A stretch of DNA of 42,645 bases from Fragilaria crotonensis (Eukaryota; Bacillariophyta; Fragilariophyceae; Fragilariales; Fragilariaceae), in assembly GCA_022925895.1 (NCBI GenBank), contig JAKSYS010000545.1, positions 1 through 42,645 of the forward strand, read 5' to 3'. A program made the position numbers and the translations under genes. The notes below the pieces were generated by a model. The model did no database searches and was not told the origin of the DNA. It was given only the letters and a program-made list of their open reading frames with translations. This document shows, piece by piece, positions 23,150-34,446 of the stretch (position 1 is the first letter of the stretch; each line of letters starts with the position of its first letter).

Positions 23150-23890
23150 TGGCCACTACGGCACGACGGCACGATTGAGATTATATGTTGTCTGGGAGGT
23201 GGGGTAAGCCATTCTTGCGCCTGCGCATCCGTTCGCTGATCGACACTTCTCTCAGACTCTGAATGGATTTCTAGGGTAGCAAGCGATGGCACACGTGGCA
23301 TGACAGAGCAACATCTATGTACGCTTAGGACTACGAACTCCATTCTAATAGAACGACGTCGTGGCGCTGTGGCACCGTACATTCGTGCACGAACCTCAGC
23401 TACTAGTAGTAGACCTAATAGCTGGAGTAGTGAGTAGTGCAACGAGTAGTTAGAGTTTTCTTTGCGCATATAGGTACCATGAACACGGTTTCGCGTTTCG
23501 CATGATGTACTAGTCGTACTCCAGTACTCGGAGTACACTACTAGATACTGCTACTAGAACAACAAGTAGTACGTCATACTCTCAATCCCGTGCTCTGGTA
23601 CTACGGTAGTAGTACCAGTAGTAGGACTCGACGCTGTTCATGGTAGAGTGGCGTTTCAGAGAAATTTCCTTTGTTGGAGTTCATGTTGCAGCTTTGATAA
23701 CGCTCGTTTGTAGGAAAGGCATCAGGCGGACATCTCCTAGTAGTAGAGTGAATTAAAACATATACTCTCCTTGATACTCCTCCTCTGCTTGTAGCAATAG
23801 ATGAGGGTGTGTAGAGAGTATTGAACAAGCACTACGCAATCTCGAATCTCGAATAACCACGTCTTTATAGCAGTTACTTCAACACGAACA
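23150..23890. other. Intergenic spacer rich in TAGTAG/GTAC motifs
   Basis: No gene is seen between the EFL1 5' end and the unknown minus-strand gene's 3' end. Dense repeats of ACTACTAGTAGTAGTACC type occur at about 23395-23640. Only short open frames. Confidence 0.6.
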
Positions 23891-23909
23891 TACATGGGGG
23901 TCACTGGAA

Positions 23910-25464
23910 CTAGTACGAGAGGTGCTGGTTGTAGAACTTGCGCCTCTTGCCAGGCGACCCCTCCTCAACAGCATCTTCATAATCATCATCATCAGTCTCC
24001 ATGTTGATGACGGTGCTGACCACATGCTCCTGCCTCCTAGCAACCCCTGCGTCAGCAGAAGGATCAAACTGGGAACGGGAGGAAGTGGTGGTGTCTCGTG
24101 GCACTGGCTTCCTAGTCTCTCTTGGCGCTGGCTTCCTGTCATCATCATCCTCTCCTCGGCGTCGTGCACTAGTACTGGTAGTACCATGAGGAGCTGAGTC
24201 CCGGCCAACACGACCTGCTGGTGGTGGCGATTGAACCTGCGGTGGCATTCTGTACTCTGGAGCCTGAAGGGCACCTATGGTACCTTCTTCCAATTTGTAC
24301 AAAAGGTAGGTCTCAAGGACCACACCCTGCAAATGGTTACCATTGGAACTTCCAACGTTTGCAATCCTGAATGGCGAGACGCTGCTATTTACAGCCCGAT
24401 ACTCACACTCTCCTTCACAATTCTGACCCGATGGCTGAACAAACCCATCTTGGAAGTCCCCAGCGAACATTTTCTCACCCTTGATGATGTTACTACCACG
24501 ACGTAGCCTGGCTTGTAGGTAAAGCCGCTTGCAGCTGATAACAGGTTGAAAGTTCGACTGAATCGGTGTGATCAGCAATGGATTCATCATGTGTTCATGC
24601 TGCTTCACAGTGAGAGAAAGCTTTGCATATTTCTTAGAGACAACGGTGATCTTGTGTTCAATGGACGAAACATCCACCCCAGACTGAAGGTACACAAGGA
24701 TTCCGAGAGATTTTTGTGTTACCTGAATGAAGCCACCATTCAAGCTCTCGGTTACAAAATTAGGCCCAGGAAATGAGTCGATGAACATCTTTGCTACAGT
24801 ACTGGTGGCAGAAATCTGGAGGTTGTTGAGGTCCTGTAGAATAAAGAAAACAAATGTCAGTGCTGATGATTGCTTTTTGCAATACCTCAACAGACGCAAA
24901 CAACAATTCCACTTACCAATATGTCACTATGATTAGTACCAGTACTGTTGTTGTCGCCTTCGTTGTCACCCAGGGATTCCTGCTCCTCGTCTTCTCTGTC
25001 GCCGATGCTTGCCAATGAAAGGTCGTTGTCCTCAGAATCTTGCCCGTGGTCACTACCAGGCCGTTCGCCGTGTCCGCGCACCCTGTCTTCGTTTCGTGCT
25101 GGAAGGTCAACGTTTGCAAGGGCCAAAACTGCAGTGGCACGGTACCTCCTCCAGCTATGTCATGACAACCAGTGTCTGAGTATAGATTTGTCGGCGGCAA
25201 AAACTTTGATGTCCAAGAATGATATTTACGTACCTGGGCTGTTCCGCCACTTTGTGTACCTGGTCAACACTCTTCGAAAATTCCGCCCGAAATTGTTTCG
25301 AAAATTAGGTCCTGGTACTTCCTTTCTAAGCTTGGATTGGAACGAAGCCACTCTGTTATTGCAAGAGCAATCTCCTCCTCTCCTCCGTTTGGGTCAATCA
25401 AGCCTCGGTGGATGGCACCAAAAAGGGCGGCAGCGTCTTCTCCGTTGACAGTCCAACGTGGCAT
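23910..25464 (-). CDS. Unknown protein gene with two likely introns
   Basis: Not recognised. Exon 1 starts at ATG 25464 (MPRWTVNGEDAAALFGAIHR) and shows a small helical domain with a frame uncertainty near 25275. A GTACGT...ATAG intron is plausible at 25155-25233 (79 bp). Exon 2 has ALANVDLPARNEDRVRGHG and an acidic Ser/Asp/Glu stretch ending NHSDIL. A clear GTAAGT...CTACAG intron of 83 bp (24834-24916, phase 0) joins DLNNLQISATSTVAKMF. The rest is a globular part, then a Pro/Arg/Ser-rich tail with a terminal GKRRK nuclear-signal-like motif. It is divergent from the Harbinger transposase at 26526, so it could be that element's second (DNA-binding) protein, but this is only an inference. Confidence 0.6.
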
Positions 25465-25966
25465 TATAAAATGAGAAAGTGAGATAATCATTCTCGAAGT
25501 ACCGGGACATGGTTTTCCTCAAACTTGTCGTTGAATCAGGTACTCAAACCTCGTAGCGGCAACTCCGACTGCTAATGAGTCGTGCAGTCACCGGAGTCCC
25601 ATGGCGCTACGTATGGTGCATAGTGGGGTGGAAGGTGAAAGCAGGTTGAAGGTTGTCACAACATTTTGAAGTGTGAATCATATTCTATCAGATTGCTGGC
25701 TCCATTTCATTGCTTCATGGCGGCTGCGTATGTCTAGATGAATGACACCGAACAGAATTGATTCTCGAGTCCATATCATATTCCATGGCAACGGACATTT
25801 GATAAATGATACTTCCTGATGGAAGGGTTGTCTTTCGATACTAAAATGTCCGACACCGATACAATGTTTTTTACATAGACTTCGGTGGCCCTATGCTTCG
25901 GCATACGACGTTGTCCGCGGGAACCATAATCATTTGTTTGACATACGCAGTAGTAGCTACGCCGCA

Positions 25967-26145
25967 ATACGCAGCCGTACGCAGCCATACGCAGCCATAC
26001 GCAGCCGTACGCATCCCTGCGCAGCCTTACGTAGGGACACACCGCATGTAGAAAGATACTGTCTACACCTCAGCGTGCCTGCGTATGGCTGCGCATGGCT
26101 GCATGCCTGCGCAGTCCTGCGTATGACTGCGTACAACTGCGTATT
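25967..26145. repeat. Imperfect palindrome of ACGCAGCC-type decamers
   Basis: The left array (25967-26031) repeats ATACGCAGCC/GTACGCAGCC about six times. The right array (26077-26145) carries the same decamer inverted (GGCTGCGTAT, GGCTGCGCAT, CCTGCGTATG, ACTGCGTA). A 45-bp spacer separates them. The 10-bp period means one unit per helical turn. It lies between two divergently oriented genes, so it could be a regulatory array, a transposase-binding site cluster or an extruding cruciform. Confidence 0.85.
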
Positions 26146-26525
26146 ACCAATGTGCAAGTTGGGTTGTAAATGCATGTACATACATGTGATGCCAACGCAT
26201 ATGAAAGCCGCCCTTCAAGATATCACCCGCCGCATTGACAACCAGGGTTTATCCAGTATTGATTATTCTTCATGCATGAGAGTCATACTTTATACACATA
26301 AACATCAATGATTAACATAGATCCAAATAAGAACAGTGTTGTTCACAGTTCAAGAACATCAGTGGAGCTAAAAAAATCTCATACCCGGTTACTTCGACAA
26401 TCTCCTATGATAGTTGTGCGTGACTGCGTGGTGGCATGCATGTTCCATCACACCGGAAAATCAGAATCCGCAATCAACAGTCAACATACCCACTGCATTG
26501 GCCAGCCAGGAAAAGGACAGGAATC

Positions 26526-27451
26526 ATGGAAAGAACTACAACTCCAGACACCTTTATCTCTGAAGCAAGGCGTCTCTTGAAGAGCAACGCTAACCTGGGG
26601 GCCGGCGTCCCTGACAGGGACTTCCGATCCCATTTTGGCGTCAGTCCAACAGTCTGCTTTATGATATGGGAGAAATGCAAAAGTTCCTTTTTAGTTCACA
26701 ATGTTCTCCCAAGACATCTTCTCTGGGCACTTATGTTTCTGAAGATATATGCAACAGAGGATGTTTTGTCGACAATTGCTGCGGTGAGTCGGAAAACATA
26801 TCGATTTTGGACATGGATTGTTTTGATGATCATTGCAAAAAAGAAGAATGACGTGGTAAGTTTTCTGTTCCAAGCAAAATTGATATCAAAGTTGTTCTTC
26901 TACTTACGGCCTACGCAAGATTCGATGGGAGAACCGGTTTCGATCTGACAGGGGGCAAGACCTGCAAGGTTACAGTTGATGGGGTTGACTTCCCGATTGA
27001 GGAGCCGACCCCGTTCGACAGTCAGTGGTTCAGTCACAAATTTCGGGGACCCGGTTTGCGATACGAAATGGCTATTTGCATTCAAACAGGTGATATTGTC
27101 TGGGTCAATGGACCCTACAAATGCGGAAAGTGGCCGGATGTGAAAATTTTCAAATCAAGGTTGATGCACCTTCTCGGTGATGACGAAATGGTTGAAGCAG
27201 ACAGGGGTTATCGTGGACACAATGTCAAAGCTCGTACTCCTGATGACTGTGTTTCCCGCGTAGACCGCTTGGCAAAAACAAGAGCAAGGGCTCGACACGA
27301 GACAGTCAATCGACGTCTCAAGCAATGGGGAAGTATGCAACATCGGTGGCGTCACGTGCGTCATAAGCACAAGATTGCATTTGCCGCTGTGGCTGTTTGC
27401 ACACAACTTGCATTTGAAACTGGAGAAAGGCCTTTTCAATGCAGGTACTAG
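26526..27451 (+). CDS. PIF/Harbinger-type DDE transposase
   Basis: Cut-and-paste transposase of the PIF/Harbinger (IS5-like) group. ATG at 26526 (MERTTTPDTFISEARRLL). The helical part is FGVSPTVCFMIWEKCKS...LPRHLLWALMFLKIYATEDV...RKTYRFWTWIV. A GTAAG...CAAG intron of 64 bp (26856-26919, phase 0) follows NDV, then IRWENRF. One base too many in a GGGGG run (about 26951-26955) breaks the frame before TVDGVDFPIEEPTPFDSQWF (first catalytic D in DGVDF). Then SHKFRGPGLRYEMAICIQTG, VEADRGYRG (second D) and RARHETVNRRLKQWG (E). It ends at 27451. All three acidic residues are present. Terminal repeats of the element were not found. Confidence 0.88.
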
Positions 27452-28635
27452 TGATATCAAGTAGTAGGAGTGAGTATCGCCATGATGTCAACTGTAGGAG
27501 GAGTATTCTGGGCGGGCCGATTACGCTCTCTCTACCAATTTCTTCCTTCCGCCGGGGCAGTCTTATAGCAGAAGCCAATTGTTCATGTGCCGTTTAGTTG
27601 TCTCTTTGCCACCGAGGTTGTTCTCCTTCGTACTGGTAAAAGCACATGGTTGTCCGTTCCTGGTTGTTCCACTTGTGTCGAAGCTAGTAGCACTATATTC
27701 ATCGCACAATGGTGCAGTGGTGCTGGGCTAAATGCTCACTGTTTATGTCTTACTAAAACGAGTGAAACGGTTCCATAGGACTCAGTTTAGCCCATCTTTT
27801 GACGGTCAGCGGAAAGTTGGGCATATTGATCAGAGCCAGACAGTTGGCTAGTAGAAAGGTAGCACGAACTTTTGAATTCCAGATTTTGGAGGTGGTCACG
27901 GAGGACGAGAGAATAACGAGTGTTCTGACCCAACCTTGAGAAATTCTATCGCTAATGAAGACAGAGTAGGGTGTATTCTGTAGTACTTTGAAGACCCTGT
28001 TGCAGACTGAGTAAGAGGTACAAAATGTTTGCATTGTACTCTACCACTACTGGTAGCTAGAGTAATGAGTACCACGTATTCTACTGTTTGCACAAAATAC
28101 ATCGAGCTGAATCGAGTAATGTAATACTCCGAGTACCAGGTACGCATAAACCTGTCCATACAAGATGGCGGAGGTGTTTTAGCTCTCTACTCTACGAGAG
28201 CATGAGAGTAAAATGCAGCGCCACTTGGTACCATAATCAGGCACATACCCTCAACTATACAGGAGTGCTTGCTAGAGTAGACGAGATGTAGAGGGCGATA
28301 CTCCGTACTCGAGTATATGTTAACATATAAACCTATGGCTACTCCAGATGGCCGTGCTTCTAAAAGGGTCCATTCATCGTAGATCGTAGCTGCATGATTA
28401 TCTGGAACGAAGGACATCTCGCAAAGCCGCTTCCTCCAGGGATACTCGCAAAGCTTGAGAGAACCAGCATGCAGCAGCACTTCTTCTATGCTACCATACT
28501 AGTAGTAGTAGTAGTAGTAGTAGTCTAGTACCTAGTACTATGGTATATGGTACTGATCATATATTTCTTTTTCATACGAACAGTGTACAAGTACTAGTAG
28601 TACTTGACTACAAGTTCTGCGAGAGCATTGGAACT
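27452..28635. other. Intergenic spacer with TAG microsatellite
   Basis: No gene is supported. A perfect (TAG)8 tract occupies 28500-28524, followed by CTAGTACCTAGTACTATGG. A 97-codon minus-strand frame at 28187-28480 has protein-like composition but no recognisable family and no partner frames. Confidence 0.55.
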
Positions 28636-28644
28636 ACTCTAGTA
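28636..28644. repeat. Crypton left boundary core ACTCTAGTA
   Basis: ACTCTAGTA at the left edge of copy 1 matches ACTCTCGTA at the copy 1/copy 2 junction (31713-31721) and at the right edge of copy 2 (34816-34824). The shared ACTCTnGTA is the likely recombination core: one more core than there are elements, as site-specific insertion predicts. Confidence 0.7.
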
Positions 28645-31600
28645 TTATATCATAAACGTTACTAAAGTAACGTTACGGTAGTAGATTTTCCCTGACTAGT
28701 ACTGAGTGACACGAGATGCTCTACGTAGATTAAAAATACCACCCTGACAACAGCAGTACATTCACGCTTTATTCCTACTGAATTGAGTGGTAGTTTTAGA
28801 TGATTTGGTAACACCGTGGGTACTCAAACTCGGTGTCAAAATGTTACTTCTGACTTAAGTAGAACGTTACTGGGAAGAACTCTCACTTTGTGGTACTCGA
28901 GTACTTGTACTTTAAAGTTCTCTGGAATATTCAGTACTCAGATACATCGTACTTGTACTCAGATTGCGAGCACTACACCGAGTACAGTATATAGTCTGGA
29001 TGGGCAAATAGTCTGGATTCCAAAATAATGTGGTCAGACTAATATATGTTTGAAACTTATTTTTTGCCAAAAGGCATCAGGAAAATTTGGAATGTTTTAT
29101 GTGGCTTCTGCATCATTGATAATTTAATGGTTGATGTGTTTCTGATGCCCCTGGTATCCGTGCGCCAATATTTGCAAATAGGCCTATCAGACTAATTTAT
29201 GTTTGGGGTCGAAAAATGGCATGTTGCACAATAGTCTGGACCAGACTAAATACTGTACTTGTACATATTCATATATCAATTAACGCAAGCCCATGATGGC
29301 AACTGAAACACAGGCAGCAAACGACGACGACGACCATGCAGATGGCTGGTTTTTCCCATGGATAAGCCAAAGTACCACACATACATTGCCTCTCTTATGA
29401 GATTCGCTCATGGGCGCCAGACTCCATATCCGAATACAAAGATTTTCACTCGTGAAGAAATGATTGCAGTGACGCCCATGCAAGTGCGAAATTGATGTGC
29501 ATGAAGGCTTTGGAAAAACGGCTATTGTATCAACCGACCGACCACTCCGTTGTAGAGGAAATACGCTGGCTCAAATGAAGAAGTGCTCGTCTCATTACTT
29601 CCCAAACAAGCTGTCCCAGTGGATGGATGGGAAAGGAACCCGACCAAATCACAGTGCGTCAATGAGGTCATTTCCTTGTGTATAAATTCGAGGTCCGACA
29701 AGAGGTTCTGACAGCCAATGCAAGCGACCGCTCCGACAGGATGAGTTTTATATGACGTTGGCTTTGTTGAAAGCATCTCGAAAGAATGATTTTGCGCACA
29801 AATGGCTTTATCCGATGATTTCCCTTTGGCAGTATCATTTAATTGGGCGAGTCGACGACTGCTGTAATTTTAAGGTTCGTGACCCGAGAGGACACCCAAA
29901 TTTTGATTTCGCAATTAAGACAAAGTCCGATGGAGTAAAATGTGCATGAAGAGCGAAAATGCCCTGACCAAATCCTACTCGCGTCGATGGATACGCGAAC
30001 ATGCGTTGTTTATAACCTCGCTATATACTTGGAGGAATTCTTGAGTCAACACCCAAGGGCCATATTGTTATTCACTGAACAAGCCCGGGACCAAATGCGG
30101 TTAAAAATCTCATTTGTAGATACCGAAGTCGGATCCAAAAGGAAGTCTGGTTGCATGAAGACTTCAAACGATTGGCTGATGAAGATGACGAGGATGGTGT
30201 CGGTACCCACTCGTATCGCAAGTTCCCATCAACGTATGCACGGTCAAATGGGTGCTCACCAGATGAAATTGAGATTCGAGGGCGGTGGAAACAACAAGGA
30301 CAACGAGTGGTCTTTCGGTACATCGATGTCAAGCAGTTGTTTATCGATGCAAAGGTTGCAGCAGCTCTCTGTATTGGAGGTCCCATCAAGTATGAATTGT
30401 CGGTAGATGTGGAGGTAAGAACGGCAGTAACAAATGACTGGCTATTCACTAACGTGGTTCCTTGTATTCGTGCAAGGTTTTCTGGCGATTCAAGATTGTG
30501 TCGTGTGCTTGGTCTCTCGCTTCTTTTTGGCTGCTTAGATGAAGAGCTTTCGACGGAACTTCCTCCCTTTGTTGTCGCGAGAGTTCGGAATGCGTGGGAG
30601 GCTCTGCGCTTGCAAGCAGCAGTAGCCAACAACAATCCAGTGCACCGAGTGCCTCTACATGTGTATCGTATTAATGATACGCTATGTATTGATCCTGTGG
30701 TGGTGCAGCGTGAAGAAGGTGGTGCGCCTGGAGTCCCTGCTACTAATGCTGGTGGTCACGGCAACCAGCAGCAGCGTGACAACGATTCGTATCAAGCCCT
30801 TTTGATACAACTGCAGCATCAAAGACAGCAGATGACGGGCATGGAACAGCGCATTGATGGTTCTCTCAATTCATTTCGGACCTGGACAAGGAGTCAGTTT
30901 ACGATCATCAACAACAATATACGTCGATTTGGAGGCTCAATACAAGGAGGGTTGGCGAGGCAAGATCCAGCACAAGCACTGGAAGGCGAGCTGCTGCAAA
31001 CCAGCAGATGGATGCCGTGGAAAACGAAATTGGTGGTGGCTACTATGTTTCCCTATCGCCAGCGCCGAAGACTTTGTACGAGCTGCACACCGAGTGGCAG
31101 TTCGGCATAGGGGTAGAAAACCTGCACGGTTGTGGAATTTGCGAGAAAGAGCCAAGCGAGCTGGTGGTGTAAAGCAAAAGTTTTACAGGAGAAGCGTTGT
31201 TTGGAAGTTGATTAATGGGCTCGTAAACAGGGGTGCCATGTTCAGGAGGCCATCCATGATCAAGGAAGCATACGGGCACAACTGTACCGTTTCGCAATAC
31301 ATCGACAAGATCATTAAAGATCGTCAAAATGGGGGCATCAAATCTTGATAGAAGTTTGCAATTGTTTCCTTGCCTACTATGAGTGGTGGTGCTCTACTAG
31401 TAAGGTTATCTATGAGTATTAGCTAGCTGTCGTGTTGCTTGGAAAAGGAAATAAGAAAGACATGGTGCAACGGGGGTACTCAAGTACAAGTACTTGTACG
31501 CGGAGGTCGGAGTACAATACTCGAGCAATACGTGAAAATTTGAGTACTAGTACTTGTACAAGTATACGAAGTCCTGCATTCGGAGTACTGGGCACTCCAT

Positions 31601-31721
31601 AATACAGTATTCGGAGTACGCGTCTTGGGACTTGACTTGCAGTAGATTGTCACGTGTGTACATTCTGTACGGGACCCTACGGTAACATCCTGCGTTATTA
31701 TATTTCCTAGTTACTCTCGTA
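28645..31721 (+). mobile_element. Crypton element, copy 1 of a head-to-tail pair
   Basis: 3077 bp. It starts TTATATCATAAACG and ends TTACTCTCGTA, directly abutting copy 2. It is near-identical to 31722-34824 along its whole length. It has no inverted terminal repeats and no LTRs, as expected for Cryptons, which move as circles through a tyrosine recombinase. A perfect 9-bp-arm palindrome (AACGTTACT AA AGTAACGTT, 28655-28674) lies 10 bp inside the left end. Most differences from copy 2 are one-base length changes in short homopolymers, usually shorter in copy 1. Confidence 0.85.
29293..31351 (+). pseudogene. Crypton tyrosine recombinase, copy 1, frame-broken
   Basis: Same protein as at 32377-34446, but with more breaks. 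The N-terminal part (MMATETQAANDDDDHADG) is lost after about 60 codons by one-base deletions relative to copy 2 (for example GAAATTGATG versus GAAATTGGATG). The catalytic segment (30151 on) is continuous through the recombinase, the linker and into the coiled-coil region in one 319-codon frame, better than copy 2 around 30565-30590. The last domain is in another frame. Where the two copies differ, each keeps a frame the other loses, so a functional ancestor or sequencing error is likely. Confidence 0.75.
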
Positions 31722-32068
31722 TTATATCATAAACGTTACTAAAGTAACGTTACGGTAGTAGATTTTCCCTGACTAGTACTGAGTGACACGAGATGCTCTA
31801 CGTAGATTAAAAATACCACCCTGACAACAGCAGTACATTCACGCTTTATTCCTACTGAATTGAGTGGTAGTTTTAGATGATTTGGTAACACCGTGGGTAC
31901 TCAAACTCGGTGTCAAAATGTTACTTCTGACTTAAGTAGAACGTTACTGGGAAGAACTCTCACTTTGTGGTACTCGAGTACTTGTACTTTAAAGTTCTCT
32001 GGAATATTCAGTACTCAGATACATCGTACTTGTACTCAGATTGCGAGCACTACACCGAGTACAGTATA

Positions 32069-32329
32069 TAGTCTGGATGGGCAAATAGTCTGGATTCCAA
32101 AATAATGTGGTCCAGACTAATATATGTTTGAAACTTATTTTTGCCAAAAGGGCATCAGGAAAATTTGGAATGTTTTATGTGGCTTCTGCATCATTGATAA
32201 TACGAATGGTTGATGTGTTTCCTGATGCCCCTGGTATCCGTGCGCCAATATTTGCAAATAGGCCTATCCAGACTAATTTATGTTTGGGGTCGAAAAATGG
32301 CATGTTGCACAATAGTCTGGACCAGACTA
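32069..32329. promoter_or_regulatory. Cluster of TAGTCTGGA sites upstream of Crypton gene
   Basis: TAGTCTGGA or its complement TCCAGACTA occurs at 32069-32077, 32086-32094, 32111-32119 and 32267-32275, plus a perfect 17-bp palindrome TAGTCTGGACCAGACTA at 32313-32329, just 48 bp before the start codon. GGGCATCAGGAAA and its complement also form an inverted repeat (about 32151 and 32218). The same cluster is in copy 1 (28992-29248), where two sites have lost one C. Candidate recombinase- or GCR1_C-binding sites. Confidence 0.65.
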
Positions 32330-32376
32330 AATACTGTACTCGGTGTACATATTCATATATCAATTAACGCAAGCCC

Positions 32377-34446
32377 ATGATGGCAACTGAAACACAGGCA
32401 GCAAACGACGACGACGACCATGCAGATGGCTGGTTTTTTCCCATGGATAAGCCAAAGTACCACACATACATTGCCTCTCTTATGAGATTCGCTCATGGGC
32501 GCCAGACTCCATATCCGAATACAAAGATTTTCACTCGTGAAGAAATGATTGCAGTGACGCCCATGCAAGTGCGAAATTGGATGTGCATGAAGGCTTTTGG
32601 AAAAACGGCTATTGTATCAACCGACCGACCACTCCGTTGTAGAGGAAATACGCTGGCTCAAATGAAGAAGTGCTCGTCTCATTACTTCCCAAACAAGCTG
32701 TCCCAGTGGATGGATGGGAAAGGGAACCCGACCAAATCACAGTGCGTCAATGAGGTCATTTCCTTGTGTATAAATTCGAGGTCCGACAAGAGGGTTCTGA
32801 CAGCCAATGCAAGCGACCGCTCCGACAGGATGAGTTTTATATGACGTTGGCTTTGTTGAAAGCATCTCGAAAGAATGATTTTGCGCACAAATGGCTTTAT
32901 CCGATGATTTCCTTTGGCAGTATCATTTAATTGGGCGAGTCGACGACTGCTGTAATTTTAAGGTTCGTGACCCGAGAGGACACCCAAATTTTGATTTCGC
33001 AATTAAGACAAAGTCCGATGGAGTAAAAATGTGCATGAAGAGCGAAAATGCCCTGACCAAATCCTACTCGCGTCGATGGATACGAGAACATGCGTTGTTT
33101 ATAACCTCGCTATATACTTGGAGGAATTCTTGAGTCAACACCCAAGGGCCATATTGTTATTCACTGAACAAGCCCGGGACCAAATGCGGTTAAAAATCTC
33201 ATTTGTAGATACCGAAGTCGGATCCAAAAGGAAGTCTGGTTGCATGAAGACTTCAAACGATTGGCTGATGAAGATGACGAGGATGGTGTCGGTACCCACT
33301 CGTATCGCAAGTTCCCATCAACGTATGCACGGTCAAATGGGTGCTCACCAGATGAAATTGAGATTCGAGGGCGGTGGAAACAACAAGGACAACGAGTGGT
33401 CTTTCGGTACATCGATGTCAAGCAGTTGTTTATCGATGCAAAGGTTGCAGCAGCTCTCTGTATTGGAGGTCCCATCAAGTATGAATTGTCGGTAGATGTG
33501 GAGGTAAGAACGGCAGTAACAAATGACTGGCTATTCACTAACGTGGTTCCTTGTATTCGTGCAAGGTTTTCTGGCGATTCAAGATTGTGTCGTGTGCTTG
33601 GTCTCTCGCTTCTTTTTGGCTGCTTAGATGAAGAGCTTTCGACGGAACTTCCTCCTTTGTTGTCGCGAGAGTTCGAATGCGTGGGAGGCTCTGCGCTTGC
33701 AAGCAGCAGTAGCCAACAACAATCCAGTGCACCGAGTGCCTCTACATGTGTATCGTATTAATGATACGCTATGTATTGATCCTGTGGTGGTGCAGCGTGA
33801 AGAAGGTGGTGCGCCTGGAGTCCCTGCTACTAATGCTGGTGGTCACGGCAACCAGCAGCAGCGTGACAACGATTCGTATCAAGCCCTTTTGATACAACTG
33901 CAGCATCAAAGACAGCAGATGACGGGCATGGAACAGCGCATTGATGGTTCTCTCAATTCATTTCGGACCTGGACAAGGAGTCAGTTTACGATCATCAACA
34001 ACAATATACGTCGATTTGGAGGCTCAATACAAGGAGGGTTGGCGAGGCAAGATCCAGCACAAGCACTGGAAAGGCGAGCTGCTGCAAACCAGCAGATGGA
34101 TGCCGTGGAAAACGAAATTGGTGGTGGCTACTATGTTTCCCTATCGCCAGCGCCGAAGACTTTGTACGAGCTGCACACCGAGTGGCAGTTCGGCATAGGG
34201 GGTAGAAAACCTGCACGGTTGTGGAATTTGCGAGAAAGAGCCAAGCGAGCTGGTGGTGTAAAGCAAAAGTTTTACAGGAGAAGCGTTGTTTGGAAGTTGA
34301 TTAATGGGCTCGTAAACAGGGGGTGCCATGTTCAGGAGGCCATCCACATGATCAAGGAAGCATACGGGCACAACTGTACCGTTTCGCAATACATCGACAA
34401 GATCATTAAAGATCGTCAAAATGGGGGGCATCCAAATCTTCGATAG
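32377..34446 (+). CDS. Crypton tyrosine recombinase with GCR1_C-like domain
   Basis: Site-specific recombinase for the element's excision and integration. ATG 32377. N-terminal segment to 32844, then FLWQYHLIGRVDDCCNFKVR (32909 on) and DQILLASMDTRTCVVYNLAI, both typical of the Crypton core-binding and first-arginine regions. Catalytic segment near 33295-33420: GTHSYRKF (HxxR), RGRWKQQG (Trp at the His/Trp position) and RYIDV (nucleophilic Tyr). Next come DAKVAAALCIGGPIKYEL, a Gln-rich coiled coil, and a C-terminal domain LYELHTEWQFGIGGRKPARL...FYRRSVVWKLINGLV that resembles the GCR1_C DNA-binding domain. Breaks near 32850-32910, 33030, 33175 and 33655. The 33030 break lies in an A run of five here and four in copy 1. 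Confidence 0.82.

Noticed and set aside
25967-26145. Decamer arrays as a CRISPR-like array
   Set aside because: Units are adjacent 10-mers without spacers and are inverted between halves, in a eukaryotic context.
28187-28480. 97-codon minus-strand open frame
   Set aside because: Protein-like composition in part, but no family, no adjoining frames and flanked by microsatellite DNA. Not enough to call a gene.
30072-30635. Antisense 187-codon open frame inside the Crypton recombinase
   Set aside because: Shadow of the conserved recombinase frame; also present antisense in copy 2 but truncated there.
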